Shown one piece after another: positions 22,751 to 34,477 of a stretch of DNA of 64,000 nucleotides. The stretch comes from Hemileia vastatrix. Its lineage: Eukaryota > Basidiomycota > Pucciniomycetes > Pucciniales > Zaghouaniaceae. Numbering within the stretch: position 1 is the first letter of the stretch; the number at the start of each line of letters is the position of its first letter. Where the stretch lies: contig JASXTE010000009.1 of assembly GCA_030280995.1 (NCBI GenBank), positions 32,138,501-32,202,500 on the forward strand. Direction: 5' to 3'. A program made the translations under genes and the position numbers. Below the pieces are notes generated by a model. The model was given only the letters and a program-made list of their open reading frames with translations. It did no database searches and was not told where the DNA came from.

Positions 22751-23373
22751 TCAATACAAGCCAGACCTTAATCTTTCCCTAACTAATTCCATATACTCTT
22801 CTCTTATTTCCACTTGTATAGAAAATGCATTCTTCTTCCGCAGCGCATGTCTTATAACTGGAAAAATATAAGGTTTCCTGTAAGAGTGTTTTAATAAATC
22901 CCTTTCTTCTTCTGAAAATGCAATAACTTTCTCCCTAAGTACCATAACATATAAAAAAAATTCTTTTCTTCCTGAAACATCCAATCTTCTGGCCCAAAAT
23001 TAATCATCTTAATTCTTTCTAAAGTTATCCTATTAGTAGGCATAAATTCAGGTGGAAAATTTGTTAAAGGCAGGTCATAAGGATTTCTTGATAGCTCTGG
23101 CCTCTGAAAAGGAGGGTTCAAATATGGCATTGGTACATTTACTGGTTTAGCTATAACCACTACTGATTTATGCTTTGACACTAGAAAGTGCAAGCTTCTG
23201 CGTTCATTACTTAATATTATACCTTTTCTTATATAACTTTGAGTTGTACCTAAATTGTGTTTTTGTCTTTTATTTCTAATATAAGCATAACAAAATCCAT
23301 GATAAAAGAAATTAAAAATTCTAGGGACAATACATTCTATAGTAGTATTTCCAAGACACCTATGAAGCCCCAC
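22751..23373 (-). pseudogene. Element E pol N-terminal linker
   Basis: Two overlapping frames encode the conserved pre-RT segment (VPMPYLNPPFQRPELSRNP, FPPEFMPTNRITLERIKM, NFGPEDWMFQ, LLKHSYRKPYIFPV) seen in B, C and D. A frameshift lies near 22930. No catalytic domain. Confidence 0.65.
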
Positions 23374-23456
23374 TTTACATATCCCTGCTTAGACTGACTG
23401 ATCACTATCCAGGTTCCTCTCATCTTGGGAGATATTAATACCTAGAATTCCAGCCC

Positions 23457-24164
23457 CTAATGAGAAGATAAGTGCCTCTCTGGTGGGAGCCCATTCTCTT
23501 CATCCTCATAATTCTCTCTTTCTTTCTCCAGACTCACAGATACAACATACTTAGTTTCCCAGCCACCATTCTTAGGCGCTACTAAGACTTCTGTCACTGG
23601 AATACCATCATCACCCATAATCTTAATTCCTATTGTTGCTGAATAATCCATTAAAAATGGCATTCCTAAAACTGGTTTTAATACATCCATAGAAAAATAA
23701 AAGTGTAATTCTCTCAATGCTCCTAAAAATTTTGTCTTGAAATATTCAGCTAACCCTATAACCAGTAACCTACCACTTTCAATACCTGAGACAGTTTCCT
23801 CACTGTCTTTAACTGGAAAACATAAATCCTCTGAATCCTCTGCTGAAACTACATTTATCTGAGAACCAATATCTACCAGTGCTCTGATATTATTTCCATT
23901 AATTTAAACCATCAAATACCCTAATGGTCCTGCATAGTTTGTTACACTTGGTTATCCTACAACTAGTTGAAATTAATGTTCTGCCATATCATATCCAATG
24001 AAATTAGCAATTCTTTGCTTTCTACATTTATCTACTATTCCATTTGCTACCTCTGGAACCACTGCTGTTAGGACCTCCAATGGAACTGAAACTTTTGTCT
24101 TTAAACATTTCACTACCAAATTGTCAGCCGCCTTTGGAAAACTAGTATAAACTGGACACCTCAT
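23457..24164 (-). pseudogene. Element E protease region
   Basis: The retropepsin-like box reads VDIGSQINVVS, so the third active-site residue context (DSG) has become DIG. VLGMPFLMDYSATIGIK and GGWETKYV follow and match the end of the B protease. The frame is broken near 23717 and 23970. Confidence 0.65.
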
Positions 24165-25083
24165 TCTCCATTTTAGTTGAGTTGTCTTTGAACCAGATTC
24201 TTTCCTACCTCAAAGATTTTATGGAGTATTATGCCTAACTCCAGGAATGCTTTCTGCCAGTAATGCTCTCTGCTTAACTATCTCTGGATCATCTAATGGT
24301 TGGTCTTTGACTTTCTGATCCATATAATAATCCATTCTATTTCAGATACATCTTCCATCTCCACATCCTAAAGTGGTACTGGTGTATTTTCCCTCATAGT
24401 ATACCCTACCTCCTCAATGTCTTCAGGATATGCATACTTAACACCAGCCCTTCTTGTCCTATTAAAATTTGATTGAGCCATCTTTTTATGCTTTGTGGAA
24501 AACATTTCTAACCGGGCTGTAGTAAGTGACACTGAAACTGCTCCCTCTTTAACTTTGAAATCCAATACTTCACAAGTGACTGCAAAAAAACCCATTTTTG
24601 TATTTTTGTCTGCAGGCTCCTTGACCTCACTAGACCTGAATTCAATAGCTTTATGATTAATATTATGGATAACTTTAGCTTGCATCCCTCAATCCTTATC
24701 CATAACAAGTTTTGTGCCTTCCTCTATAATAAGCGCTGTACCATCTTCAAAACAACCTTAACTTCTTTATCCTTCTTAAGCAAATTACATATCATCCTTG
24801 TATTCCCTTCTTTATTACAATAATAGAATACAATAGAAGAAAATTGAAGCAGTTGAGGAGTAAAACTTGGCTTGGGTTTAGCCTCTTCACTCAACTTCTT
24901 CTCCAATTCCTTGATCCTAGCTATCACTGAATTTGAATCCTGTGATATCATCTTAGATTTTTGGTTCAAAACTGAAGAAGTTGATCCAGAGCTTGGAAAA
25001 ACCTCTATCACCTCTACATTCTCCAAAGAAGCCCTAGCTGCTCAGTGCTCTACCTGACACAACTTCTTTTCAGCTTCTACCAC
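24165..25083 (-). pseudogene. Element E Gag C-terminal part
   Basis: Diverged Gag sequence with a degraded zinc knuckle (FYYCNKEGN-RMIC; two of the four ligands gone) near 24800 and an upstream charged helix (SVIARIKELEKKL). It ends abruptly at the D LTR start, so the capsid part is missing from the window. It is more diverged from B than D is. Confidence 0.55.
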
Positions 25084-26206
25084 TGTGGTAGTCAAAGGTT
25101 TAGTATGGCACTTAAGGTTATTAAAAATGAATTTTTAGAGAAGCCTTGTTGAGATTGGAAAGGCCAATATAAATTTAAAATGGATATTAAATAAATACAG
25201 TATTAAAAGTGGCTAAAAAGGGTTAATTTTAAGAGTCAAGATTTTACAAATAATTACCAGGAAGAAAATGCAAGTATAAGTTTAAAAGTGTATTTAAATT
25301 AAATTCAGGAGTCTCAAAAACTTTCAGGAAGATTTCTGTAATTTTTAATATTTTTCTACTATTTTTATTAATTTTATAAATTATTTTTGATTATTTTTGA
25401 CTTTTCATGATTTTCTTAAATTTGATATTTTTTTACAAGGTAAATAGGGCTGCACAGACTACAAAAAATTAGAATGGAATATAAAATAGGAGTAGTTCTA
25501 TCATCTGTAATTCTCTAGATTTTTAATTAAAATTTAAAAGGTTCTAATTGAGTCCAGAAGCCTGCACAAGCTCCAGAATACTCTTTACAAACTCCATACA
25601 AACTCTGGAGATCTCTGGACAATCTCCGGATGAGCTCCAGGATGCTCCAGTTAGGGAAAGTAGGGCACATGAAATAATATGTATATAAAGCCTGTAGAAT
25701 CAAAATTAGACAGAATAGAACATCAGTGAAGAACAATCATCATGAAAAAACCAACAACAACACATATTTTAACAATCATTAATTACTTTTCATAACAAAT
25801 TATAAAAATGTTAATATCCTTATAAATATGACACTTCTACATAAAAATATATTAAATTCACTCATAATCATTAATATTAGCTTGTAGGTTACCATTTTAA
25901 AGGCCTCATAACCAGGGATCAGATTTTAACAACTAAATCTCATGAAAATATATTATTCAATCATTTATATAACTTTTCTAAATACAGCTTCACTATTGTG
26001 TTTTTCAACATCATTATTAAGAGCACTTATTCTACATCTCAACACTGTTAATAACAAATAGTTTATTGGTTATTTCCTATCAAGTAGAGGTTATAGCTTA
26101 GATAATTGTGAACTCTTAATTTACTTAAAGGGACAGGGTTTTCTTTGGTTTATCCAACTCCCTTGGATTATGCTTACAGAAAGGCAACTGTAAGAGTCTT
26201 TCTACA
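25084..26206 (+). repeat. 5' LTR of element D
   Basis: 1123 bp, TGTGGTAGTC to TCTTTCTACA. It is clearly the same LTR family as 2337-3458 but more diverged. The GC-rich tandem block has decayed to CG-poor sequence at 25548-25640 (ccatacaa-type instead of ccgtacgg-type units). Confidence 0.8.
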
Positions 26207-26210
26207 TTAA

Positions 26211-26232
26211 TGGCCCCCAAAGTGGGGTTATA
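26211..26232 (+). other. Primer binding site of element D
   Basis: TGGCCCCCAAAGTGGGGTTA, four bases after the LTR. It is a mutated version of the tRNA-Lys-type site of B, at the expected place. Confidence 0.65.
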
Positions 26233-26343
26233 ATTTTCTGGTTTTTAATAGATCTTACTTGATATCTGGAATATTTTAGCCTGCAAGAGGCTTATTTAAC
26301 AAACACATATCTTATCTTATTGGTTTAATCTTATACGTTTGGG

Positions 26344-26808
26344 ATGTTTTCTGATGCTGAATCTAGTTTTTCTCTTCCTGTTGGTGCTTCAGTCATTATT
26401 ATTTCTTGGGATGGGCCCAAGTTAAATGGGGAAGAAGCTAAATGGTTTTTAAATTGATATGAAGCTGCTTCTGCTGTTGATGGGGTTTAACATTTGGACA
26501 TGGTAAAGCAGGTTAGGTTCTTTAATGTTGATAGAGAGGTGGAATTGGAGGATATTGAGATTGAAGGTTATAAGAAGGGGGATTGTTTAAAGTTGTCAAA
26601 AGAGATGGTTGATAGATGGGGAGTCAAGTATACTATGGTGAACCTCAACAAAATTGTCAGAGAATGGAAAACTAAAGTTGGTGTTTATAATGTGGTTTAC
26701 TTCAAGAAGTTATTTAGGCAGTTTACTGATGTGGTTGATTACCCAATTCTGATGGAGGATATTGGCAATGAAAATAAGGAAAAAGATTTATTTTTTTCAG
26801 CATTTACT
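26344..26808 (+). pseudogene. Element D Gag, first part
   Basis: Begins at ATG 26344 and follows B Gag residue by residue (WDGPKLNGEEAKWF, HLDMVKQVRFF, MVDRWGVKYTM). Two stops lie near 26455 and 26488. It ends at SAF, where a solo LTR inserts; the Gag frame resumes at 27596. Confidence 0.75.
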
Positions 26809-27595
26809 TGTCACGGGCCACATGACACTAGAAGCAAAAATTCCTTTATTATGCCACTATTCCAGCCTAATTCCTGGTGATATGCAAAAAGCAATATTGA
26901 AAAGATTACATTCCATTGTGTTCTAAAATTAGCTGTGCCATTCAAAATATAAAGTATCCTCAATTTAAATACTCTTATACTTTTCAAACATAAGCAATCT
27001 ATGCGCACTATAGCGCTAAAGTCGAGGCAATATTCAAAAGGGATCATTATGGGTCTGAGGGTAATTTGGAGGTCTGGGAAGTAGGAACAGGAAAGAAGCA
27101 CTATAAGGTTATATTTATTAGTAATTGGGAACTCCTGTGGATTAAATGGGTCTGTGAGTAATATGGTGGCTGGTTGGATAATGGGTCAGTGCAAGGAAGA
27201 ATAGGATATTTAAAGGGGGTTACTTTGGTTTGACTTTCTCTAGAATTAAATTATAAAAAAAATTTTTGATAGTAGTTAAACTCTTGTTAGGCTATTATTA
27301 TATTTGTCCTTTTATTTTTTAATAATAAATTTTATTGAAATCCCAAATACTTAAGTCTTCCCTTTGATCATTAAGTTACAAACCTTTGTGAGATCACCAC
27401 AATAGTTAGTGTTCCTACATTACAAATTAAACCATTTCTCAAAGAAAATTAGAAACCAGTCTAGTTAGTCAGTTCTATCTTCAAATAACTTTCTTGAAGT
27501 AATCCTCTGTGCTTTGAAGTTATAGTCCCCCTCATCCTTTTATCTCAATTTATTTAGGATCATCCCCAACCTTGTGCGTAGGTAGAACAGTGACA
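26809..27595 (+). mobile_element. Solo LTR, TGTCA/TGACA family, copy 2
   Basis: 787 bp, TGTCACGGGCC to AGAACAGTGACA, collinear with 11412-12213. Target duplication ttact (26804-26808) and ttagt (27596-27600), one mismatch. It sits inside the D gag; without it the SAF and SREIR codons match the uninterrupted Gag of C. Confidence 0.85.
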
Positions 27596-28436
27596 TTAGT
27601 AGGGAGATCAGGATAGAGGTTTTGAAGGAACTGTCTAGGAACAACAAGATGAAGGACATTCCAACTGGAGAACAGAAACTACCAGCTTTAGAGGTCATCA
27701 AAGACAGAATTCAGGTGTATTTAAAGTTAATAGCTTCGGAAAAGTATCAAGAATCTTGCACTCAATATGTTAGCAAAGTTAGTGAATGTTTAGCCAAAAA
27801 TAATGATATTATGGTCAAGGCTCAGTTGGGTCAGCTATATTAAGGTTGAGGGGGATTTTGATAATAAAATGGTGAATTATTTAGCTGAATTAGATAAGCA
27901 TCTAAAAATATTTGTTTAAGGGGGTCAGAAGGCCAACAGAGCACCTGTGGCTTCATCCTCTACATCCTCTTCTTATCAATCTAAGGGTTATTAGAGGAGG
28001 AAAAATGGCTTTAATGGCAATGCTAATGGTGTTAGTAATGGCAATGGGAATGGTGGAAATGGCTATAGAGGTGGTTATGGCAAACCTAAGGTGTGCTCCT
28101 ATTGTAATAGGAGGGGGCACAAAGTAGCAGATTATTATTTTTTGGACAAGGACTTGCAGGCTGGTGGATTAAAATTCAATGGAAAGCTTTATAAATTACC
28201 AATTGGATCTTTCATCAAACCCAGTGACAGGCAAGAACCTTTTGATTTAGTTACAAAGAAATTAATGTCTGAAAGGAGAGCCAGATTTGAAGAATTAACT
28301 GGTGATGATGATGACAATACTAAATGTGGAAAAAAGAATGGTGGTACTGATAGTGAAAAATTAGATAAGGGTAAATAAAAGGAGGTCAGTAAGGTCACTT
28401 TTACAACTTCATATGGTGGATTAAAGTTGTAAACGG
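27596..28436 (+). pseudogene. Element D Gag, second part
   Basis: Continues Gag with ELSRNNKMKDIPTGEQKL and ESCTQYVSKV, a Gly/Asn-rich stretch with a degraded zinc knuckle (CSYCNRRGHKVADYY; last Cys lost, near 28090-28135), then a Lys/Asp-rich end. Frameshifts near 27840 and 28000. It ends at the acgg target site of element C; the frame resumes at 41553. Confidence 0.75.
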
Positions 28437-29773
28437 TGTAGAAATACTCTTACAGTCACCTTGCTGTAAGCAGAATCCAAAGGAGTTGAATAAACCAAAG
28501 AAAACCCTGTCCTTCTAAATAAATATGGGTTGCACAAATAACTAAGCTAGCTAGTCTACTTGAATTAATTAAAAGATATGAAACTCTAATTTTATAAATG
28601 CTTATTGAGATTTGGAAATATAGCTGTTGAGAAAGAAATACTGATTACAACAATTAAGGTGTATCAGTGAAAGATCTGTAAAGAAATACATTTATGCTTT
28701 TATAAGATTTTTATTTTTAATGAGATAACAATAAAAACAAGTCCCTGAGGTTGAGACCTTTCCAAAGATACCTTATATTTGATGAAAATATTATTGTTGT
28801 GTTGTATTCCAAAATTTGGTATGAAAAGTATAAATTTTATAAGGGTATTACAATTTTATTTAAAAAAATGTTGAGAAATGAAAAATATGAATGTTGTTGT
28901 TAATTATCCAAAAAGACCCTTCTTATTGAAACTAAAAAGACAAAAACATGTAGAAGACTAATATTCCCCCTTTCTATCTGATTCTTCTACTCCAGACCTT
29001 TCCAACAATACCCTACATGCATAGGATCTACAATAAGATATTGATCTAATAAGCATAAAAAATTCTAACCAAATTTTGCCACAATAGCCAAATTTTTCCA
29101 CAGTCACCAAAGTTTGGTAGAGTGACCAAACTTTGGTACAGTGACCAAACTTTGGCACAGTGACCAAACTTTGGTCCAGTGACCAGACTTTCCCATTGTG
29201 AGAAAATTTTTCCACAATGAGCTCTCCTTGCCATAATGAGCTAATTTTTCCAGAGTGAGCTAAATTTGCCACATTGAGATAATTTTTCCACCATGACCAA
29301 ACTTGGCCACAAAGACAGAATTTTTCCAGTAAACTTCACTTTTGCACCGTAAAATCACCGGAGCAAACTGGAGCACACTGGAGCACTGGAGCTTAGTGGC
29401 CATTCCATCAGCACACCATATCCACCAATAATACTATAAGTTACTAAATTAAGTAAAACACTTACAAAATTCTAAATATCCAGACTTATAATCCAGAAAA
29501 TTGCTACTAATCTTCAAAAATAAACCTTAAAGAGCCTTAGAAAATACTCAAAGTTGGATATTCACCCCAAAAATCCAATATGACCATTTCCAAATCCATA
29601 AATCCATTAAATCACAAGTAAAAAAACATCTTATAACCATTCCAGAATGCCACAAATCAACCCAAAAATATCCATAATAACCAAATAAACACTTGGTAAC
29701 ACCAAAATTTCCTTTCAACCAATATTCAATAAACTTTTTACCTAAGTGGCATACCCAGATGTGGAATGCCACA
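28437..29773 (-). repeat. 3' LTR of element C
   Basis: 1337 bp, minus strand TGTGGCATTCCACA to TATTTCTACA. The outer half holds 22-bp tandem units of an agtgaccaaactttgg type (29101-29190) absent from the A1/B/D LTRs. The inner half (from about 28960 down) matches those LTRs, including the last ~120 bases. Collinear with 40186-41552. Confidence 0.85.
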
Positions 29774-29784
29774 TCCTCCCTTTA
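29774..29784 (-). other. Polypurine tract of element C
   Basis: Minus strand TTAAAGGGAGGA abuts the TGTGG start of the 3' LTR, as ggagggagga does in A1. Confidence 0.7.
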
Positions 29785-29915
29785 ATATGGAATATCCTCA
29801 TTCCCAACTTTGCATAATTGATTTCCCAAAATCTTCCATCTCTCTCTTCAACCACAATCATCTCCAATCATACCATTAACCAAGTTTCTTCTAAATCAAC
29901 CTTCAATCTCATCAT

Positions 29916-30360
29916 TTTAAAATTTCCTTCAAAGAACTAGCCGCTCCATGTGAATTATGCGCTCTCTACCAAGTAACTTGTCTAACATCTAATCCTGATC
30001 TTCTTTAAATTAATTCTTTCAAAACAGCTTCCTTATCCAAAGTCTAATCTTCTTCAATAGATCCCGGCCTAATCCAGCCTTCTCAAGATCCAGATCCTAT
30101 AATGCCAGTTCCTCCTATAAATTTCACTGAAACAATGTTTCTTGGATCAAAATGTAAGAACTGAAGATTTTGGTAAAGTGAATATGGATTATATTAATCA
30201 TTATCTTAATTTTCATTGCTATCTTTTTCTTGACTTTACTGTTGAGTTTAATCGTAAATTTTTAGCCTATTTTCAAGAAACTCCAGCAAATAATAATGAA
30301 GATATCCTAAAGAGAAGACTCCTAATGCAAAGTTTTGATAATGATGTCAAAATTTTTTAA
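29916..30360 (+). pseudogene. Antisense ORF relic in the tail of C, with a CX2CX6C motif
   Basis: On the strand opposite to the element, one frame reads SFKELAAPCELCALYQVTC, then, past two stops, IQPSQDPDPIMPVPPINF and FTETMFLG. After a frameshift near 30140 a 72-codon frame follows (ending LLMQSFDNDVKIF, stop at 30360). The C-x2-C-x6-C spacing matches the first half of a Zn2Cys6 cluster and the motifs at 11.2 kb and 17.1 kb. The A1 tail lacks this ~500-bp block. Either an extra antisense gene of the element or captured sequence; unrecognised. Confidence 0.4.
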
Positions 30361-30962
30361 AGAAATTATCTTTTCTAATTAGTTTATTTTGATGAACGTT
30401 GTTTTAGCTGGTCTTCTACAAATTTAAACTGTTTGATATCTTCTCTGGCTTTTGATATAAATCATAATAATAATAATAATAAAATAAATTTTTGTGATTA
30501 TTTCACTACTGAGAGCAAGTTTTGAATCCCTTCAGACTCCCATATACAAGTCTTCCATCTATATCACAGCATGAGAGAGTGGATCTCCCTAATGAGCCAA
30601 ATACACTTGACTCCGTTCTCTTAGGTCCCCCCACTGAGCCAAATTCTTTGATTCCAATCTCGCCATGAGGTCCTCCAAGCCTCCACCAAAAAGCCTAACA
30701 CTGAGGCTTTAAAATAAAACAATAATAAATCTAACTACCACCCTGAATTCTGATTCCTTCATCACAAGTTTCATCCATTTTCTATTCAGAAACCTTTACA
30801 AAATACTTTTAACCAGGCTTCCAATGTTTGATTTTAATCTTTTAAACCATTTTAAAGCACTAAAAATATCACATAATTAAACCATTATGCCTTTTTAGCA
30901 TCATTACCACCTAAAATTTTATTCTCCTAAATCTTAACAGCACCTAAATCCAACAATGTTTA
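30361..30962 (-). other. Element C tail, non-coding
   Basis: No gene. Collinear with the A1 tail at about 1700-2240 in inverted orientation. Includes blocks ccgttctcttaggtcccc and agccaaattctttgattcc conserved between the two. Confidence 0.55.
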
Positions 30963-31460
30963 AGCGTCCAGTTTAAAGTCTTGGTGGACAGAGAAAAATT
31001 AAAAGGTTGAATTAAGTTGAACAAATAGATTGACATTCAAGTTTAAAGTCTTGGTGGACCAAACTTTTAATTGATTGCCAGTTTATAGTCTTAGTGGACT
31101 AAAGATCGTTTATGTGCATTGATATAGTGATTTCGTCCTAATTAAGGCCTAGGCTTGACCAAAGATTAAATAATTTTGATAATCCAGTTTAAAGTCATGG
31201 TGGACCAAAGAGTTTTGACTTGCCAGTTTAAGTTCATGATGGACCAGGCTTTTGTAAATATTAAAAGAAATCTTCATAAATTTTCAGTTTAAAGTCTTGA
31301 AGGACTAACAGCATCCAAAAGACAACCAAATTCTTTAAGAAAATCTTGAAAAATATCCATTTTAAAGTCTTAGAAGACCAAAGATCTTGAATACAAATAT
31401 GACCTTAAAGAAAGTCTTGAAAATTAGCCAGTTTAAAGTCTTTGAAGACTTACATATCTT
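30963..31460 (-). repeat. Irregular array of the hairpin motif in the C tail
   Basis: About nine copies of ccagtttaaagtcttggtgg followed by acc on the plus strand (minus-strand sense GGTCCACCAAGACTTTAAAC then TGG). Stems vary in pairs: GTC/GAC, AGTC/GACT. Additional copies at 32120 and, in CCTC form, near 32470-32590. Counterpart of 1043-1668 in A1. Confidence 0.75.
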
Positions 31461-32563
31461 GAAATGGGATACAATTTTTCTCCAGCTTCACTTGAACATT
31501 TTTCCTGTATAAAATATACTATGAAAGAAATAACGAAAAAGAAAAATTTGAAAATTAAAAAAAATTGAGAAATAATTTTATATTTATATATATTTATTTT
31601 ATTATTATTTTATTTTAAAATTTTTTTTATAATAAAAGAGTGAATTTAGAAATAAAATAAAAAAATTAATTTCTAATGAAAGTTTGAGAAAGAAAAATAT
31701 ATAAAAGAAGATTTTGAAAAATTTGAAAATTAAAATTTAAAATTTAATAGATGCCCCCTGGCCAATTGATGAGCCGTACCCTCGACATCATACCCACATC
31801 CAAGTGCAACTTGATGTGGTTACACAGTTTTGAGAATTTAAATATAATAAATTAAATGAAAGTTTTTTTATTATTATTATTATTTTTTTTTAGAAAATAG
31901 AAATTTTTAAATAATGATCACTGGGTGGGCTCCCTCCAATTTGTAAAAATGATTAGAGACCACCAGTGAGAATTACCCTTAACAATAATTTTAAAGATGT
32001 AAAATATAAAAGAAATATGTTGAAATCAAAAAACAAAATCATAAAAGACAAAATAAAACTAAACAAAATAAAAGATATCTTGAATCCGGCATTAAGAGTG
32101 GTGTCTTTTTGTTAGTTCCAGTTTATAGTCTTAGTGGACCTCCTATAATTCAAAAATAAATCCAGGATTCAACTAGAAACAGGGAGAAATTGGTAACAAA
32201 CATTGTGGGGTAATTGTGTATAGAGCAGCCAGCCCATCAATTACCCCCAAACTTGCCAATATTTAATTCAGAAGGTTCCCCTGTGAACACTTCTACCAAT
32301 AAAAAGTTTATCAATCCAACATATATCTTCCCCATAATTTTGGTCCCTTTTAAGAGTTTTAAGAATTTTCAAACAAATGTCTTCATAAATGTGGTAAAAT
32401 TTTGTTAAAGGTTTTGTCTCCCATACCATTGTAAAATGATATTAATATTTTTAATAAGAAAGTAGTTTATCCTCATGCCAGAGTCAAACTTGATAATGAA
32501 TGATTTTTTTCGTTTAGTTTATCCTCATTGCAGAGTATATTTTTATAAATTTTAATTATGCAT
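31461..32563 (-). other. Element C tail between motif array and integrase
   Basis: Very AT-rich (poly-T/A blocks near 31570-31640 and 31860-31890), without a supported gene. It contains three spaced copies of gtttatcctcattgcagag-type hairpin motif near 32465, 32515 and 32570 and one GTC-type copy near 32120. Confidence 0.5.
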
Positions 32564-33704
32564 TTAGTTTATCCTCATTGCCGAATAAACTTCTGTCCTT
32601 CTAGTACCTCTAGGATAGAACCTCATAACTTTATTGGCAGATACCCTCTTTTTTAGTACCACTCCATCCAACTCTTCCAAAACATATGAGCCACCAGATA
32701 CTTTTTCCTTGACTTTATACAGTCCATTCCACCTATCTGCAAACGTCTTGCCCCGTTGCCTCTCAAAACTCCTATTATACACCAAAACCATATCTCCAGT
32801 TTTCAAAGGTTTTCTAAGATGATATGCCAACCAATCATCCCAATATATTACTGACTGATTTTGGATCCTCATCATCTTCAAATATGCTTTTTCTAAGTAC
32901 TCTTTTTTCTTTTCTAGTTGCATCATTCTTGCACATAATAACTCTTCAGTAGTCTTGACCGTGTCCCAGTAAGCTCCAAGATATGATTCAGCTTCTAAAT
33001 CAACCGGTAAAACAACTTTCTGCCCAAAAACAAGCTCATAGGATGAAAATCTGGTGTTCCTTTTGGCAGTAATTTGATCAGAAAATAAAATAAAGGTAAA
33101 TAATGCCTTAAATTTTCAGCACTTGACCCACACATTTTGACTAAAGCATCCTTAATAACTTGATGCCCTCTTTCAACCACACCTTCAGCTTCAGGATAAT
33201 AAGGGGTTTCTACCCTAACCTTTGACCCAACTTTTAATATAGCTTCTCTAAACTCTGTCCCAAACTCAGGACCTCCATCTATAGTTACCAATTTCAAAAC
33301 TCCATATTGATACACCCAATTTTTCAAAATGAATTCTGCCACATTTTTGGAAGTCAAATTAATAAGAGGTGCTGCCTCTACCCAGCTAGATAAATCATCT
33401 ATGGCTACAATTAAATATTTATACCCTCCCTCCTTAATATGAATGGAATTCAAACTAACCCTTCCAAAGATAGTATTTTCTCCGGCAGCATGTCCAGGTT
33501 CTTTCTGCCTTAAATAAATTCTTCTTTGACATTCTTCACATGACTGAACCCACTGTTTAACAGCCATCTTAATTTCAAGCCACCAAAATTTATCAGCAAT
33601 TCTTCTGAAATTTTCTCTAACTCCTCTATGCCCAAGATCTTCATGCAGTGATTTCAATACTAAATCTTCCCCTTACTTTTTAGATAAAACTACTTGAGGG
33701 TTTG
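32564..33704 (-). pseudogene. Element C integrase
   Basis: Starts with LHEDLGHRGVRENFRRI and CEECQRR (zinc module), then the core: SLNSIHIKE where the first catalytic Asp is Asn, VTIDGGPEFG, and VVERGHQ. A frameshift lies near 33070. The C-terminal domain follows (MVLVYNRSF, DRWNGLYKV, VMRFYPRGTRR) and ends at a stop at 32564. It shows what B lost to A1. The solo LTR at 33705 splits it from the linker and RNase H side. Confidence 0.8.
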
Positions 33705-34477
33705 TGTCACCAGACAACCTATGCACAAGGTCGAGGATGTTCCTGAAAGTGAGATGAGGGATTTAGAAACTTCTTCGAAGCACAGAGAAATGATTCGAGG
33801 AAGTGATTCAAAGGTCACTCGAAGTAAGAGCTACGGGTTTGAGGTATGTTCGAGAAGAATTATAATATAGTTTCAAAGGTAATAGGAATTCTTAAGATCT
33901 CAAGAAGGGTTGGAAACTCAACAATCAAGGATTTAGGATTTTAGAAATGATTACTGAGAAAGTTTAAAGAAAAATACAATAACAATGATTCAATTTTGTA
34001 ATTTTACCACTATTAAATGTAAATACGTTTTATAATTTAACTCTAAGGAATGTCGAACCAAAAACCCAACCCTTTTATATCCTTTATTCCTCCTCGCATT
34101 GACCTCCCTCTCATCGCACCATTCCCATACCACAGACCATTAATAACATACACTTAGACCCTCTTCGCTAATATCTGTCCATGTTCAATTTACCCCTTTT
34201 AATTAATTAACAAACTTTTTAATGAAAACTACTAGTGTACTATTACATTGATCATAGCGCTGTGCGTCGCTTATTGAAATTAAGACTAAGACACACTATT
34301 GAGAGATTGACTAATTTAGATTTAGAGTTTAGGCTAGCGCAGTTGAATAGTAAGTACACAAAGGGGAATTGCAGTTGCTATGGAGAATTGCTTTCTGCGC
34401 TTTGAGTATAGATTTAGAACTCGATATTATTGATTTAATGAGCTTCTTTTGCCTCGAGTGTCACGTGGCGCGTGACA
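33705..34477 (-). mobile_element. Solo LTR, TGTCA/TGACA family, copy 3
   Basis: 773 bp, in inverted orientation relative to copies 1 and 2. Perfect 5-bp target duplication gtttg at 33700-33704 and 34478-34482. The uninterrupted counterpart in element B (about 4150-4170, tgaggatttggatacc) is the empty site. Confidence 0.9.

Larger units (their letters stand above)
19781..25083 (-). mobile_element. Element E: old Ty3/gypsy copy, cut by element D
   Basis: Minus-strand gag, protease, RT, RNase H and integrase remnants in the same order as B, with many stops and frameshifts. Copies of the hairpin motif lie just after integrase (about 19795-19895). No 3' LTR is seen on the left. On the right the gag reading ends exactly at 25083, where the plus-strand LTR of D starts (TGTGGTAGTC). 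E is therefore the oldest layer of the stack; its 5' LTR should lie beyond the right edge of the window. Confidence 0.75.

Noticed and set aside
29046..29272. Open frames rich in repeated W-S-L-residue peptides, also at 40680-41181
   Set aside because: They are translations of the tandem ccaaactttgg units in the U3 region of the C LTRs.
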